Source: Nilaparvata lugens (taxonomy: Eukaryota > Arthropoda > Insecta > Hemiptera > Delphacidae). From it: a DNA stretch of 64,000 nucleotides. Made by a program: the position numbers and the translations under genes. The notes under the pieces are model-generated. The model did not search any database, had not been told where the DNA came from, and saw only the letters and a program-made list of their open reading frames with translations. Positions 43,940-57,271 of the stretch are shown here, one piece after another (within the stretch, counting starts at the first letter, position 1; the number at the start of each line of letters is the position of its first letter). The DNA is taken from contig NC_052507.1 of assembly GCF_014356525.2 (NCBI RefSeq), forward strand, positions 55,437,347-55,501,346. Direction: 5' to 3'.

Positions 43940-46900
43940 ATATATATTTCAATTTTGGGAAAGTTTGGAGGAGTAGAGAAAACACGCCTAAAAAAGAAGA
44001 GAAACTGGACTGAGATAAATCTGAAATTACTCCTACGAAGAGATAAACATGCTATAAATAAAGTACCTATTGGTCGGGCAACTTATGAAGTATAAGTTAT
44101 CCTCTTTACTAATTTGAGTATTCTTCTTGATAATTCTGATGGAATATCGTATCTTCCAAATACAGTACAATATAAGAATCACAAGATTTAAATCCGATTG
44201 AGAGCTGAGCCAACTAGAGAACATTACAAAGTGAAAACGAAATAAAAACTTGTAGATAGTTAATACACAAGAGAAGAGAATCATAATTTACAAATCAGAT
44301 TCAAATCGATTTGACAAAGGTAGGTAATATTGTAGAGTAGTATGAAGGGTATTAAACTACTGGACTCCAAAAGGGAAGCAGAGTTCGTAAGAGGATTCAT
44401 ACCTTCATAAAATAAATAAAACTACAGTGGATATGTGAATTGCATAATCTACTCCAATTATTCAAAATAGCTTACATAGTTTCTTAAAAATTAAACCTTG
44501 AACCACAAACATTAAATAGTTTGGCCGCTACCATAGAATAAAACAATCTTATAAGTTTTCTCCGCTGCTACCTATCAAAGACCCAGAATGTACTTAAGAA
44601 AAAAATAACAATCGATCGGATCAAGGTTACTATGAAACAGTATGCAACAGTAATAATATTCCAGTCAATATCAATAGACTGCACAATGAAGGCAATAATA
44701 TCAATTAACAGTTACAATATTAATACAGCAGTACATGACAATCCAGTTATATTCTCCTATCACCTACATTAGAATTACACTAGGAAGCTAAGTAGAACCG
44801 GTAGACTAGAACTAGAATACATAATGTAGTGTGATCAATGGAATTTAATGCTCTCTCATGCAATGATTTGTTCTTTATCGATTACTACCTGTTCTCTTTG
44901 GACTTTGGCTTCTTATATTATGGATTTTATGATGGATGATATCATCTGATGTGAACCCTAAAAAGTTCGCATTTGAAACTCAATTTGGTTGATCTCGGTG
45001 GATTTTGTATTTGTCCTCTGTCTATAATAAACTCTAAGCCCTGTTTTGAATCTGAATTATTGTAGAAAACTTCTATATCTACACTACAACTACTCAACTA
45101 CTGCACTAACTATACTACCAATAGTTAATATTGCTCCGCCTTCTTCTCCCAATTCTCCTCCTCCTTCTCTTCTTTCTCATCCTCCTATTTCTTTGATCAA
45201 TCACTTTTTCTTTTCTTACACTTTCCATCACTTCTTGTCCTCATTATTCTCTCGTTCAAAGTTTTCTTCATGATCTACTCAACATTTTACTTCTTCAATG
45301 TGCTTGAATTATGTCTACCAGCTAATTTGTAACGATTGCGTGCATAATGGTACTATTGTCTGTTTATTGCAACTGGAATGTAATATCAATATAATAAATT
45401 ACAATAGTGAATGTACCAGTCACAATAACTCTTATAATTGACCTATATATGCTTTGAAATTGATTTAAATGTATCGTGGTGTGAGGCAAATTAATTACAT
45501 ATAATGGTTTGGACTTCAAAGTGAACAGCTACATGCTGTGGAAATACATAATATGTCTCAATGAAATATAGTTTCAATAACTCATACACTAATCATAATT
45601 TGAATTTATTGTTCCTTCTTCGAACTTTCCATGTTTTTCTACAGCCCCAACTCACCTCCCCCATTGTATTATTCACACAACATATCATTTACCATCTTTA
45701 TTCCGTAGTTATACTCTATCTTATCTCTTTTACGTAGTTGAAGTTTCTATCTTAATTTCAAACGTATTTCTAATATTCTTATATTGTCTACTCTATACCT
45801 ATACTTCAATCACCCCCTCCACTCAATCCTTTCTCCATTAATCTATAAACGACCCATTACTTAATTAGTCATTGTCCAAACTCCAAAGACAATCTTACGT
45901 TTTGCAATTTTAAGAATCATCGATCATGATATTGTTCGTCTCATAACAACAAAGTAATTGTACGAAATTGGGACATGTAGCCTGGTCCTTAAATTTCAGC
46001 CATGTAATACTGCTAACAATGCCTGACTGGCTCTATATACTTTTATATACTTCACTTACTTCATATATCATTCTCAAATTATTGTATTTCTCAACTCCAC
46101 TACTGTATCACAATAATTTGCTCTATCCAATAAATAAATAAATATTATTAGACTGCATTACATACGCATAGCTATTAATTTTACCAAAAGGTTTATTTTA
46201 TCTTACCAATGTCCTTCTAAAATACAATCTCTAATCTGTGCGGTGAAAGTTTTTACTTTAGTAGGCCCTATATTCAAATACAAATATGCAATCTAAAACA
46301 AATATAATAATTTCATAATAGTAATGAATGAGATTTTCGCAAGTTCTATAATAAATATCCCACAACAAATTTTATAAGTGTATGCTACCATACCAAGGTC
46401 TTCAGCAATACTAACTTGTTATCTAACTGTATCAGTAATTATATTGTGATTGGGAGTTTACGGGTGCTATTGTAATAATACTGTCACTGGAATAAAACGA
46501 TTATTGCAGTTCTTTCACGCATACTATATAGTGTTATGGATGAGGCCTTCAGAGTATACTATTATATCTATTCCAATTCCATTATAGAAAATTGAATTCC
46601 TATATCATAAAAATAAAGTATGTTGCTTCCACAGGTGCTGGACTATATACTCATATATCGATTTGTCATTGAAAGTATCAACTTAATATACTGTCACTAG
46701 TGGTTTGAGGTCCTAAATCTATACGGCAATAATAATGTCAATAATGTCACCAGAATACTAAGTTTGCAGCTATTTAACACAATTCACTATACCTATATAG
46801 GCTACTATAAAAATATTGTAGCCTACTGTAAAACAATGCCACTGAATATAATATGGTTTTTGCAGGTCTTTTACACAACCCACTATACCTATAGTTGAAA

Positions 46901-48250
46901 TATTGTTCTGTAGATATAGGCTGAGAATAGAACTTTTAAAGCCGCCTGGCCTCAGAAAGAATGACCTTTAGAATAGAAAGTTACTTTCCATAATACCTAT
47001 CGTAATAGCGCACTTGAGATTCGGTGGCCGACAAGTGTATAACTGGTTGCAAATTCGTAGTTTGTACACAGTTTTGAAACAAAGTGATTTTTTTGTTCGC
47101 CAAACTCACTTTTTCATTCATCCAAAACCCATTTACAGCTGGCGAATTATGTCTCATTCACGAGAACTGGTTTTGAAAAATGATGTGAGCATTGAAGTTA
47201 GAAGTCGCTGCTGGTTTTCTTCCTTTCAAAAGTTCCATATATTGTAAATTCTCCATAGATAATAGAATTAAATATTGGTGGCTATTTCTCAGTTATAACC
47301 TCTCTTCTAGGGAGATCCTCTCAGTAGAATTCATCTCTTACTATCAAAATAGTCAGATGAAAATGGAAAGAGTAATCTATAATAGCTGGATACCCTTTTG
47401 CAACAATGGACAATTTCCCTTTCTGAGCTCGTTGATCTAACTTTTCTCTTTCATATGAATCTATTAGATTAGCCTTATAGCAAGTACCAATCAGAACGAT
47501 AGTATGAATGCTCCACCCACAATGGGCGTGTCTTGTCTTGACCAATGACAACCTTCAACCTTGTAGAATCAACTACCAATCATATTGCTCCATCTATACT
47601 GCTGTATGTAGGTGGGAAATACTGTCCAATCTATCTCACGCTATCAAAGTAATTTTTACCTATTCTATAATAGGTATCTCGCTTTTCATAGTTGAAATAT
47701 TATAGTTCTGTAGATATAGACTGAGAATAAAACTTATCGAAGCCGTCGGCTGCAGAAAGTCGTTTCGAGATTTTAGTTTCCTAGCGAGTGATGAGCGTGT
47801 GATAAACGTAAATAGTTTCTCTCGTTATCAATAAATACAAGTGCTTGTGACAAGTCCTTTTATCCAATATTTCATCATAGTATTCATATTCGTGATGGAA
47901 CCCCGTTAAGTGTGGTGAAAGGTGAAAGGTAGACGCAGACGAACCGAGGTTAAAAATTGAACTTCGGGTGTATTGTGCCAAGAACTCGAGTGACTAATAA
48001 CGATAAAAAATACATAATCAAGAGATAGAAAGGTCATGCTTGCTCGTCCCATATGTTACAATGCACCGTACTGCGCATTTATGATTCTCTAGTTGGAAGA
48101 TAGATTGCAAAATAGTTTCTTCTGTACTTACTGAGAATGTATAGAGTGTAGTAGTTTTATAGAATCTATCGACCCATAGAGTAAAGAATGTACAGGTTAT
48201 AGAATATCTTGAGATCTTTGTAACACTTGATAATTAGGTGATAAACTTAT
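43940..48250. other. Non-coding region, no gene recognised
   Basis: AT-rich, with short ORFs lacking any domain or splice support. A partial duplication is visible: GTTCTGTAGATATAGGCTGA..AATAGAACTT (46901-46930) against GTTCTGTAGATATAGACTGA (47704-47735). Confidence 0.4.
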
Positions 48251-48281
48251 CATAATTGCTTGTCCATATGTTTGAATCTTG

Positions 48282-48420
48282 CTATTCTTCTTCATCATCT
48301 TCATCATCATCATCATCATCATCATCATCTTCTTCTTCTTCTTCTTCTTCTTCTTCTTCTCTTCTTCTTCTTCTTCTTCTTCTCCTTCTTCTTCTTCTTC
48401 TTCTTCCCCTTCTCCATCTT
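48282..48420 (+). repeat. Compound (TCA)n(TTC)n trinucleotide microsatellite
   Basis: About nine TCA/TCT units pass into more than thirty TTC/TCC units. Open frames on both strands (poly-Ser, poly-Glu/Lys/Met) are consequences of the repeat. Confidence 0.95.
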
Positions 48421-49900
48421 CTTCGGTTATCTCGAATTGTAGTGTAGCGTCCATCGTGCTCTTCTCACGTTCTGTGACGGTAGGTAGTTGCGACTCCATT
48501 TTTCATCTTAGTTACAAACAAATCATTATATACATTTATGTATTCTAGAAATCGTGTGGCTACAATCTCTTCGAAATTCGAAATTGCAACAACGATTGCT
48601 ACCAAAGAGCATACGAATTTGAAATATGCATTCTTTTTCTCCATGATGCTACACAATCTCTTTGGAATTTGAAATTACAAAACAGCATTCATTGTTGTAG
48701 CAAGCCTACTTGATTATTCATGATCATTTTGCCAGTGAGAGAATGGCAATTGAGCGGATAATGTTAATAGATTCCTCGATCTGTGAGCATTGTACAATGT
48801 ACATGTTCTTCTTCATCCCACTTCAAGTTCGGAGAAGAGAAGGGATGATTGTGATGATGTGGATGATGTGCATGAGGTCCTGATAAAGATACGATTGAGA
48901 GGGATGTACAGCAGATGTACAAGTAATGAAGGGAGAAAATTTGATATTATTGTAAAAAAGGATAAGGATAATGAATCCAATTCAAATATCCAGTAGGAGA
49001 TCAGATGTCGAATTGAGCTAATATTGTTATATGCAATAAAAAGTGAAGGTTTTAGAAGTATCAATAGAAAAGATGGCTTATACATTTTCATTTTCAATGA
49101 AGTTCCTTAAAAGAGCACTTTAGATATTTGAAGTTCTCTGCCATCATTACTAGCCAATCAGAGGAATATTGGAGAAGAAGCAAGTAGAGGAGCTCACATA
49201 TCAATAAACCAAAAGATAAAAAGCTTCATGGCAATTCACGAAAAAAACTGCAGTTGGTAAAAGATTTTAACATTTCATGTCAAACAATATTTTCTCATTT
49301 AAAACTAAAAGAATAGATTGCGAAGAGAAAAACTGCAATAGGTAAAATATTTTATGAAAAATGATATGTTCTTATTTATAAATAAAAGAACAGATCAAGA
49401 AGTGAATGAGCAAACAAAAACAAAGGATATAGAAATATTGAAGAATGAACACAGCAAGAGAAAGAACGCTGTACATAAAGAGCAAGAACTGGGATCAGTC
49501 AGTAGCAGAATTATTATAGTGCAGTTGCACTATTATGAAAAGAAGTAGGAAAGTGAATAAATTTAAAAAGAAAGAAATGAGGAGTCAATGAAGAATGAAA
49601 ATTAGTTCAAGCAAATAGTAAAATAATAAGGTACAAAGGATTAGAGTGAAAATCAAGAATAACTAGCAAGGAGAAAGAACATGGTAATAAATTCCCAAGA
49701 AGAAAAAGAAGAACAAGAACATGAAGAAAAGAGCAAGTACTTGAAGTGCTCCCGTTATTACTTGCCAGACAGATCAGGTATATAGCAAGTATATATAAAT
49801 ATACGAAACATGCATTAGAGGCGGGGTCCCGTTCACCTTGCACTCGCTCTCACCTCACTGTTTTTTCTTTTATTCGAATTCCGCGCGCTTTATGTCTCGT
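48421..49900. other. Non-coding region, no gene recognised
   Basis: Several 60-90 codon frames are open but carry no homology or codon bias. A purine-rich stretch lies at 49560-49740. Confidence 0.4.
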
Positions 49901-49904
49901 GTCA

Positions 49905-49946
49905 ACTGCACGTGCACACGTGCGCATGCGCGTACCAGACACGTGA
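49905..49946. promoter_or_regulatory. Cluster of three CACGTG E-boxes around an NRF-1-type palindrome
   Basis: CACGTG occurs at 49909, 49917 and 49940, with GCGCATGCGC at 49922-49931 between the second and third. The patch is the most GC-rich in its surroundings (CCGCGCGC at 49881). Such combinations are typical of metazoan promoters (bHLH factors; NRF-1, called ewg in flies). No transcript can be attached to it, so function is inferred. Confidence 0.35.
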
Positions 49947-50572
49947 TCTTGCATTGTTGAGTAGGTTGTGATTGTGATACCTAATCTGAAATAATTGGTG
50001 CAATACGGGAAATGTAAAAGCATATCCTTGCTCCTGGTCTAATAACCTTGGCTGTCTTGGATTTATTTATTCATCAATCAATTTATTTATTGATTTTTCT
50101 ACACTGAAGCCATTCTGTCTTGGAATTATCAATCCGTCAATCTATTGATCTTGCTATACTGAATACACAACTGCTAATGATAGTACCTTGTGAAATTGAT
50201 ATTGATAGTACAGGATATTGAAAATATATGTGGGGGTATAGTGTAAGCAAATTCTATAAACAGCAGGATACATAAAATATAGGTGTGGGTTTGGAATAGA
50301 ATTTAATGCAAAGTTGATAAAAGTTGCATTGAAAATTGTCAATACAGCTGACAGTTTCACGGGAATCCAATAAAGCTGGTTTTTCCTTTATGCGTAAATG
50401 CCGTCGTCGATCACGACAGGGTGAGGATCTCAGATTGAGTAGATTTCAATGTGTCTAAATAACCTAAAAGATTATGTTTTAATGGGGCAGTTTGAGCTTA
50501 TACTTTTTTATAATTTCAAATGGAAATATGTTGATATCATTAGAAATGTTTAATTCTTTAATAATATAGACT

Positions 50573-52456
50573 GTCACAAAGTGAATTTTTGTGACGGATA
50601 GAGAGCCGTCGTCCAGCATAAAATTAGCGAAATTATTCTATTTTAGAATAGGAATAGGATCGTCTGCCAGATATATTTTGTTAGATTTGTAGTTGTGTAT
50701 ACATTATCACTATCGCCGTCAACCCCTTTAAATTAGCAGCATTCGTATCATCTAAACGATAAGCGGCTACCGAGTCGGGCCAGTATCGCTCTTCATGAAA
50801 TTTCTGGAATAGAAATATTGTTTACCGGCCTGAATTAGTGTAGTAATTAGTATCAGTGTCGTCATTAGCTGCACCCTTATCATCAGCACTAGTGGATTCA
50901 AACCCTGTCACATGACTAGTGGCGTGATCGTCTTTTCAGACTCCCATTGGTCAGCAAGCCCCTTTTCCCCCGGCCTCCTAACTTTCAGCGACCCGGTGTG
51001 GCTTCAGGAGACCTGGGAGAGAGTCAGTTGTTCGGTGGTTGAGCGTGAGATCGGGTCGCGAATCTCCTCTCCTTACGACGTTACCGACACTAATTATTAT
51101 TCTATCTTGTGCTAACGTAGAATATTGTAGGTCGAGTTCCGAACAACTCGGAGTTAGAATTCCCTTGTGGGTTTTTCTTTCTTGTCAGCTATTTTTTTCC
51201 CGAATTCGTATCACTGGGGGTGAACGAATTATTCTTGGTTTTGAAACCTGTAAGGGATCTCAAGTTTGAGCTACAAACAGTTGAGTGGGGAAATTTAGCT
51301 AGGCTTTTAAGCAAATTATTTTTGAGGGCTTAATTCTTAAGTCTCGACTCTGTCGCTTCACGACGTTTAAGTTTAGTGCGGGAATTTGTTTGCTATTCTC
51401 CGTATTTAGTTCTGCAGTGATTCAGGTAACTGTATGTTAGGACTGGTCACTTGTGTGCATTTCCTCTTCTGTAATAAGGTAATCTCAGTTTTTAGGGGTG
51501 TGTTTTCCTTATTAATTTTCATACTATAGAGTGATTCCCATACCCTTAAGGGCAGTTACAGATTGGCCCTTAATAACCGGCGCGCTGTCATCAGATTAGC
51601 GCGGAAATCCTGTTTAGCAGTTTCAGAATTGCTGAAAATCCTTCGCAGCTACAGGCTCGCGATTCAGAAATCCGACACCCGAAACCTCATCCGTTGAGCT
51701 TTAGTTATCATAAAATTGTAATTGATATACTGTATTTAGCTAGCAGGTTCAGCTTGCTGAGATCTATATCGCGATTCACAGATCGCGAGTTATTTAACCA
51801 AACCCCATTAGTTACAGGAAGGAACAATCCTATTAACGAATCTCCATTCCCCAGGCCCGATAAAATATTCCCTATAACTCAAACTCGGTATACCATATCC
51901 TGTACCTTATATCACTTACACCTCTCCAATCATATTGATCTAATACCGGGTACGCAGGTTCAGTCTGCACACCGACAGCCCGCAGTCTCAGATTGCGAAA
52001 ACCGTAACAAAAATTCTATATCATTCCTTGTTAAACTCCATCCCGAGTTCCTCCACCTACAACCTTTATTCCGGGCTTGCAGGTACAGCTTTGCTCGCCG
52101 TCAACTCGCAGTTGGTTCAGATTGCGTACTACCTTTACAAATATAATTATTTGTGGGGATCTGATATCCGGATCCGTATCCTTGGTTAAGGTTACCTCAA
52201 TTCTCCCTAACACCCAACCTGAATTCCAAGAGCCGAGGGCCGAATCGGCCAACAACGGCACGGGCACACACACTTCCCTTCAAATTAAATACCTCCCGCC
52301 AAAGACAGAGGGTAAAGAATCAGGACAGGGGGAGAAGTGTAGGTCCAGTATCTCCACCAGTCAATACGGTCACCGACCCCGACCCATACCCGGCTGTAGC
52401 TAGTCCGCGTCGTAGCAATACTTCGCAATTATTAGAAAACCTAGAGGGTGGAATAG
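50573..52456 (+). repeat. 5' LTR of the Gypsy element
   Basis: It begins GTCACAAAGTGAATTTTTGT with an 8-bp inverted pair, and contains several GCAGGT..CAGATTGCG modules. It differs from the 3' LTR only in the length of three homopolymers. A 150-codon frame (51694-52146) is present in both LTRs but has no recognisable domain. Confidence 0.9.
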
Positions 52457-52502
52457 GTCATTCTAATAAAACTGACGTCTCCCAACGTGAGGCTAAGACG
52501 TC

Positions 52503-52520
52503 TGGCGCCCAAGTAGATCG
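52503..52520 (+). other. Primer binding site of the Gypsy element
   Basis: TGGCGCCCAAGTAGATCG carries the TGG that pairs with a tRNA CCA end. It is 46 bp from the LTR edge rather than adjacent, which is unusual. Confidence 0.55.
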
Positions 52521-52551
52521 TGAGCAAAGGTTAAGTAAACCCCAGTGCACG

Positions 52552-55500
52552 ATGTCGGAACGGGGAGAGGAGTCTACACTCCAAGAGTACGAGGAGGACC
52601 AGGGAGATCACGAGACAGACACCACGGAGCGAGAAACCGACCCTCGAGTGTCGTGGGTGTACCGGCTGAGTAAGGAGGAAGCGGTCAGCTACCTGGAGAG
52701 TCTTGGCCTGTCGGCAGTGGGGACTCTGACGGAGCTGAGGAGGAGGATGGTTGAACACCATCGGTCCCGGACCGCTGCGACCTCTCAGACTCGCCGGGAC
52801 GATGCTATCCCAGGCACAAGCCGTGTCTACTCCGAGCCGTCCCTCCACAACAGAGTGAATCGACCAACAGGTATAGAGCCGGCACCACACCGCTCTTCAG
52901 GCACGTATAGTCAGGGCGCTGTATGTGATAAGGTAAGAAGTTGGAATTTACGTTTTGATGGTGTATCAGATGCTCCCAGTTTTATCGAGAGGCTCACTGA
53001 ACTTCAGTGCGCATATGGGATATCCGGGGAACAATCTCTTATAGCCCTACCAGAGCTGATGGAGAGAGGGGCCCTACTCTGGATGCGGAATCGTCGCTCC
53101 CAGTGGAGGACGTGGGCTGACTTTGTAGAGGCGTTTAAACTCCGATACTATCCCCATACTTATAGTGACGATCTTGAAAGTCAAATCATTGCAAGGAAGC
53201 AGAGGGAGGGCGAACCGGCTGATGAGTATGCCGAAGCCCTACTCACTTTAATGAGGAGATTAGGAAGTTACGACGGGGATAGGATATATCAGAGGGTGTA
53301 TCAGAATTTATTACCCAGATATAAATTACATGTCCGAAGTGTAGGAGCCCAAAACATAGACCAACTGTTAGATATAACTAGGGAATATGAGGCAATCCGT
53401 GCTGAGGAAAAACACTCTAGGTTGTCCTCACGGAATGCTAAAATCGAGGACAATAAACAGGGAGAAAATTCAGCTAAGGCAACTACTAAACCACGGGAGG
53501 CTAAAGTGATAGAAGAGAGTAGTACTAGTCAGGGTCCTGTGTGCTGGAATTGTAAAAAGACAGGACATTGGAGGTCAACTTGCCCCGAGCTTTCTAAGTG
53601 TAAGGAATGTGGGAAAAATCATGATCAGTGTAACTGTAAGTCCCAGAGTAAAAGATCGTCGGGAAATTCAGTAATCCATTCAACAAAGATTTTAAGCCCC
53701 AGAACCGTGTCAGGAGATACACGGACTTTCATTGATGTGAGTTTGGCGAACCAGAAATTTGTCGCTTTGATTGATACAGGATCAGAAAAATCCTACATCA
53801 GTACACAAGTTCTGAGAGCATTAGAACGTGAGGGGTCAGTGAAAAAAGAAAACTGCACACATAAAGCGATACTCGCCGATGGGAAGTCTGCTCTCCTCTC
53901 GATAAAAGTTTTTACCCAATTGAAAATAGAAAATATTTCTGTTTCTTTCCAGGCTGTAGTGATGGAAGGCCTTAAGCCTGACGTGTTGCTAGGAGTGTCA
54001 TTTATGATTCAGCATAATTTAACTATCAATATGAGACATAATAGAGTAGAATGGGAACCAGAGATAGTGGGAGCTATACGTGGTAGTAAGAGTTCAGCGA
54101 ATACTTCTAAGGTGTCGACTGTAGCTGCCGTTAGACCAAGTAGGAAGGTCGGAGATAACGGGGTGTACATGTACGTAGGAGTAGAGGGGGTGGACCTGAA
54201 TGCCGCTATAGATACCTCATCTCAAAAGTCATACGTTTCTAGTGAGATCGCGAAACGTCTTAAAATAGAAGGAGAGACCACTTTGCCGGTCACTGTATGT
54301 GGCAAGGAGTATAAGTGGCAAGTGTCAGTTGTCCCAGATATTGAACCTCGTATGATTTTAGGAGTGGAAAATCTGCGTAAGATGGGAGCTGTGTTAGAAA
54401 TGCAACCCCAGGGAGTCCGATTACGGAGTAGGGAAGGGGAAGGTAGGTTATCAGTTGTCTCTGAGCAGGAGAAATTCGATAATTTTCTGGAAGAAGAAAT
54501 CCGGAAATTCTCTTCACTCCCAGGACGGACCCATATCTTGAAACATAAAATAAAACTCCAGGAAGGAGTTGAACCCTTCAGACTTCGTCCCTATCCCAGG
54601 AACCCTATCATGCAAAAAGTGATCGATGAGGAAGTCGATACAATGCTTGAACAGGGAGTCATAGAACCCAGCTGTAGCTCATGGAGTTCTCCTATCGTAT
54701 TAGTAAAAAAATCGAATGGGAAAATAAGGTTTTGTATTGATTTTCGTAAACTTAATTCTGTGACTCATAGAGATGCTTACCCCCTCCCAAATATGACTGG
54801 TATTTTAGACAGGCTTCGCGATGCTAAGTATATATCTACTATTGATCTGAAGAGTGGTTATTGGCAAGTTCCGTTAGATGAGGAGAGTAAAGAATTGACT
54901 GCTTTCATAGTGCCGGGCAGAGGTCTATTTCAATTTAAAGTGATGCCTTTCGGCTTACACTCAGCTGGAGCTACCTTTCAACGTTTGCTAGATCAGGTGA
55001 TAGGGCCTAAACTTGAACCGTATGCGTTCGCGTACTTAGACGATGTGGTAGTATTAGGGGAGACTCTTGAATCCCATAGAGAACATCTCGCAGAGGTTTT
55101 CCAGAGGTTAAGAGACGCAGGTCTAATTATAAATAAAGATAAGTGCAATTTTCTGAAATCTGAGCTGAAATACTTAGGTCATATTGTGACAGAGCAAGGC
55201 CTCCGTACCGACCCGGAAACGATTAGGGCTGTTAGAGATTTCCCTACCCCGCAGCGTGTTAAATCTCTCAGGAGCTTCCTAGGGTTAGCCTCCTGGTACC
55301 GTAGGTTCGTCCCTAATTTTTCAGAGCTAGCAAATCCGTTACATCGTTTGTTAAAATTGAAGGTGAATTGGCAGTGGGGAGAAGAGGAGGAAACGGCATT
55401 TCAGAAAATCAAAGATGCTTTAACCTGTGCCCCAGTATTAACCTACCCTCATTTTGAGTTGCCCTTTGTGATTCAGACCGATGCCTCCGACGAAGGTTGG

Positions 55501-57271
55501 GAGCTGTCTTGACTCAGGAGATTAATGGTGAGGAGAAAGTTATTGCTTATGCGAGTAGGGGTTTAAGAGGTCCCGAAGTCCGATATACCACAACCGAGAA
55601 AGAGTGTCTAGCTGTGATATATGCCCTGAGAAAATTTAAGTCATATGTGGAAGGTTACGAAATTACTGTGATTACCGACCATCAGTCCTTGAAGTGGTTG
55701 CATGCCATTCCCCATCCCACTGGTCGTTTAGCACGATGGGTAATGGAATGCAACAATATAATTTGAAAATAAAATATAGGAAAGGGAAGTTCAACATAGT
55801 CCCAGATGTACTCTCACGCACCCCCTGTAAGGAGGAGCTCACTTCGGGAGAAACGAACTCTGAGGGTGGGGTGGCCCCTATCGCTATTGGTCGAGAGAAC
55901 GACGATAGCTGGGTAAAGAAAATTAAATCATTACTGATTGCAGACCCCGAGAAATTCCCCGACTATACAGTTAGAGATGGGTTGTTGTATAGACATATTT
56001 GGCCTAGGAGGCGGCTCCAGGAAGAGCAGAGTGCTGAGGGGTGGAAGCTTTGTGTCCCAGTGAGCTGTCGCTCTGAAGTTTTACAACAAAATCATAATGC
56101 TCCTACCGCGGGTCACTTTGGCATATATCGTACATATGACAAGATAGCGCGCCTATATTATTGGCCTGGATTGTTTAATGATGTTGCCAACTATGTACGG
56201 AGGTGTGATGACTGCATTAAGATTAAGGTAGAACAGAGGACCCCATATGGTCGCATGAAAAATCCCCGTAAATTGTTTCACCCTTGGGAGACTGTCAGTA
56301 CTGACTTAGTCGGCCCGTTACCCCGTTCCAAGTTAGGACACCGTAACATAGTCGTGTTTCAAGATCAGTTCACTAAGTGGACGGAAGTGGCCGCCCTATC
56401 TAAGGCAGATAGCGCAGGAGTCACGAAAGCTTTCCGTGAATTGATTGTCACACGGTATGGAGCACCTAGGATGCTCATTTGTGACAATGGAACCCAATAC
56501 ACTAGCAAGTATTTTCGCTCGTATTGTGAGGATAATGGCGTGAATGTGTTTTTCACCCCCCCATATTCTCCTAGTTGTAATCCTACTGAGAGAGTGAACC
56601 GTGTACTCAAAACTATGATACAAATCTTTGTAGGAGAGAACCACTCGGATTGGGACCGATATTTAAGAGAATTTTGTTTTGCGATGAATACAACTATTCA
56701 TCAAGGCACCCAATATACTCCAGCTTATCTCAACTTCGGTAGGGAATTGAGGGCTCCAGGTGAGTCCGCATTCGAGTCTCAAGACGATCCACGTACGCAG
56801 GGTTTTGAAAGTAGTCAGGCCACGCTACAGAAAAATATTAAGGTATTAATTCAAACCAGGAAAATTGTAGTGGATAATTTGGATAAAGCATATAGGGATG
56901 CTAGCCGTTATTATAATCTTCGGAGGCGAGATGTTAAGTTATCCCCAGGTCAGTTGATATATAAGAGAGAACATTATTTATCTTCGGGAGTTGACCAGTT
57001 CGCCGCGAAACTCGCTCCAAAGTTCTCAGGCCCCTGGGAGGTGGTTGAGATATTGAGTCCTACAGTAGTGAAGGTTAAAGTAGCAGAGAATAAATCTGTG
57101 ACTGTTCATGTGAAAGACATTAAGTTGTTACCCCCATGTGTAGAGGAGGAGGAGGGGGAATCTAGCTCTGAAGAACAGGCGAACGCAAATTGCGTTGGTG
57201 GAGTGAAGTGCGGGTTGCCTATACTAGCCTTAGACGGCGCAAGGTGCGGGGGCAGCACTTCATTCAACTAG
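52552..57271 (+). pseudogene. Gag-Pol polyprotein of the Gypsy element, with two apparent frameshifts
   Basis: Frame 1 (52552-55512) encodes: a SAP-like helix-turn-helix (residues ~38-70, LSKEEAVSYLESLGLSAVGT); a retrotransposon Gag core (~128-290); a CCHC knuckle (C331-C344, CWNCKKTGHWRSTC) and a Cys/His-rich follow-up; a retropepsin with DTG at 408-410; a second retropepsin-like unit with DTS at 554-556; and RT with catalytic YLDD at 828-831. The frame breaks at about 55495 at the start of RNase H. RNase H continues at 55497-55766 (TEKECLA, TDHQSL), breaks again near 55753, and the third frame runs to 57271 with integrase: HHCC zinc finger (H134, C171, C174 in that frame), D204, D264, E299, and a GPY/F module at 446. 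Both breaks are single missing bases in short T runs; there is no slippery heptamer, so programmed shifting is unlikely. They may be base-calling errors. Confidence 0.9.

Noticed and set aside
48197..48548. Glu/Lys/Met-rich and Ser-rich frames
   Set aside because: They only translate the TCA/TTC microsatellite.
50567..50572. 5-bp target duplication TAGAC/GGACT for the Gypsy element
   Set aside because: The 5-bp version does not match; a 4-bp GACT duplication does, shifting the LTR start by one base.
51694..52146. 150-codon frame repeated in both Gypsy LTRs
   Set aside because: It lies in the untranslated LTR, is identical only because the LTRs are, and has no domain or Gag-like feature.
55480..55770. 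Programmed -1 frameshifting in pol
   Set aside because: Both shifts are in the RNase H domain, without a slippery heptamer, and fit single missing bases in T runs.
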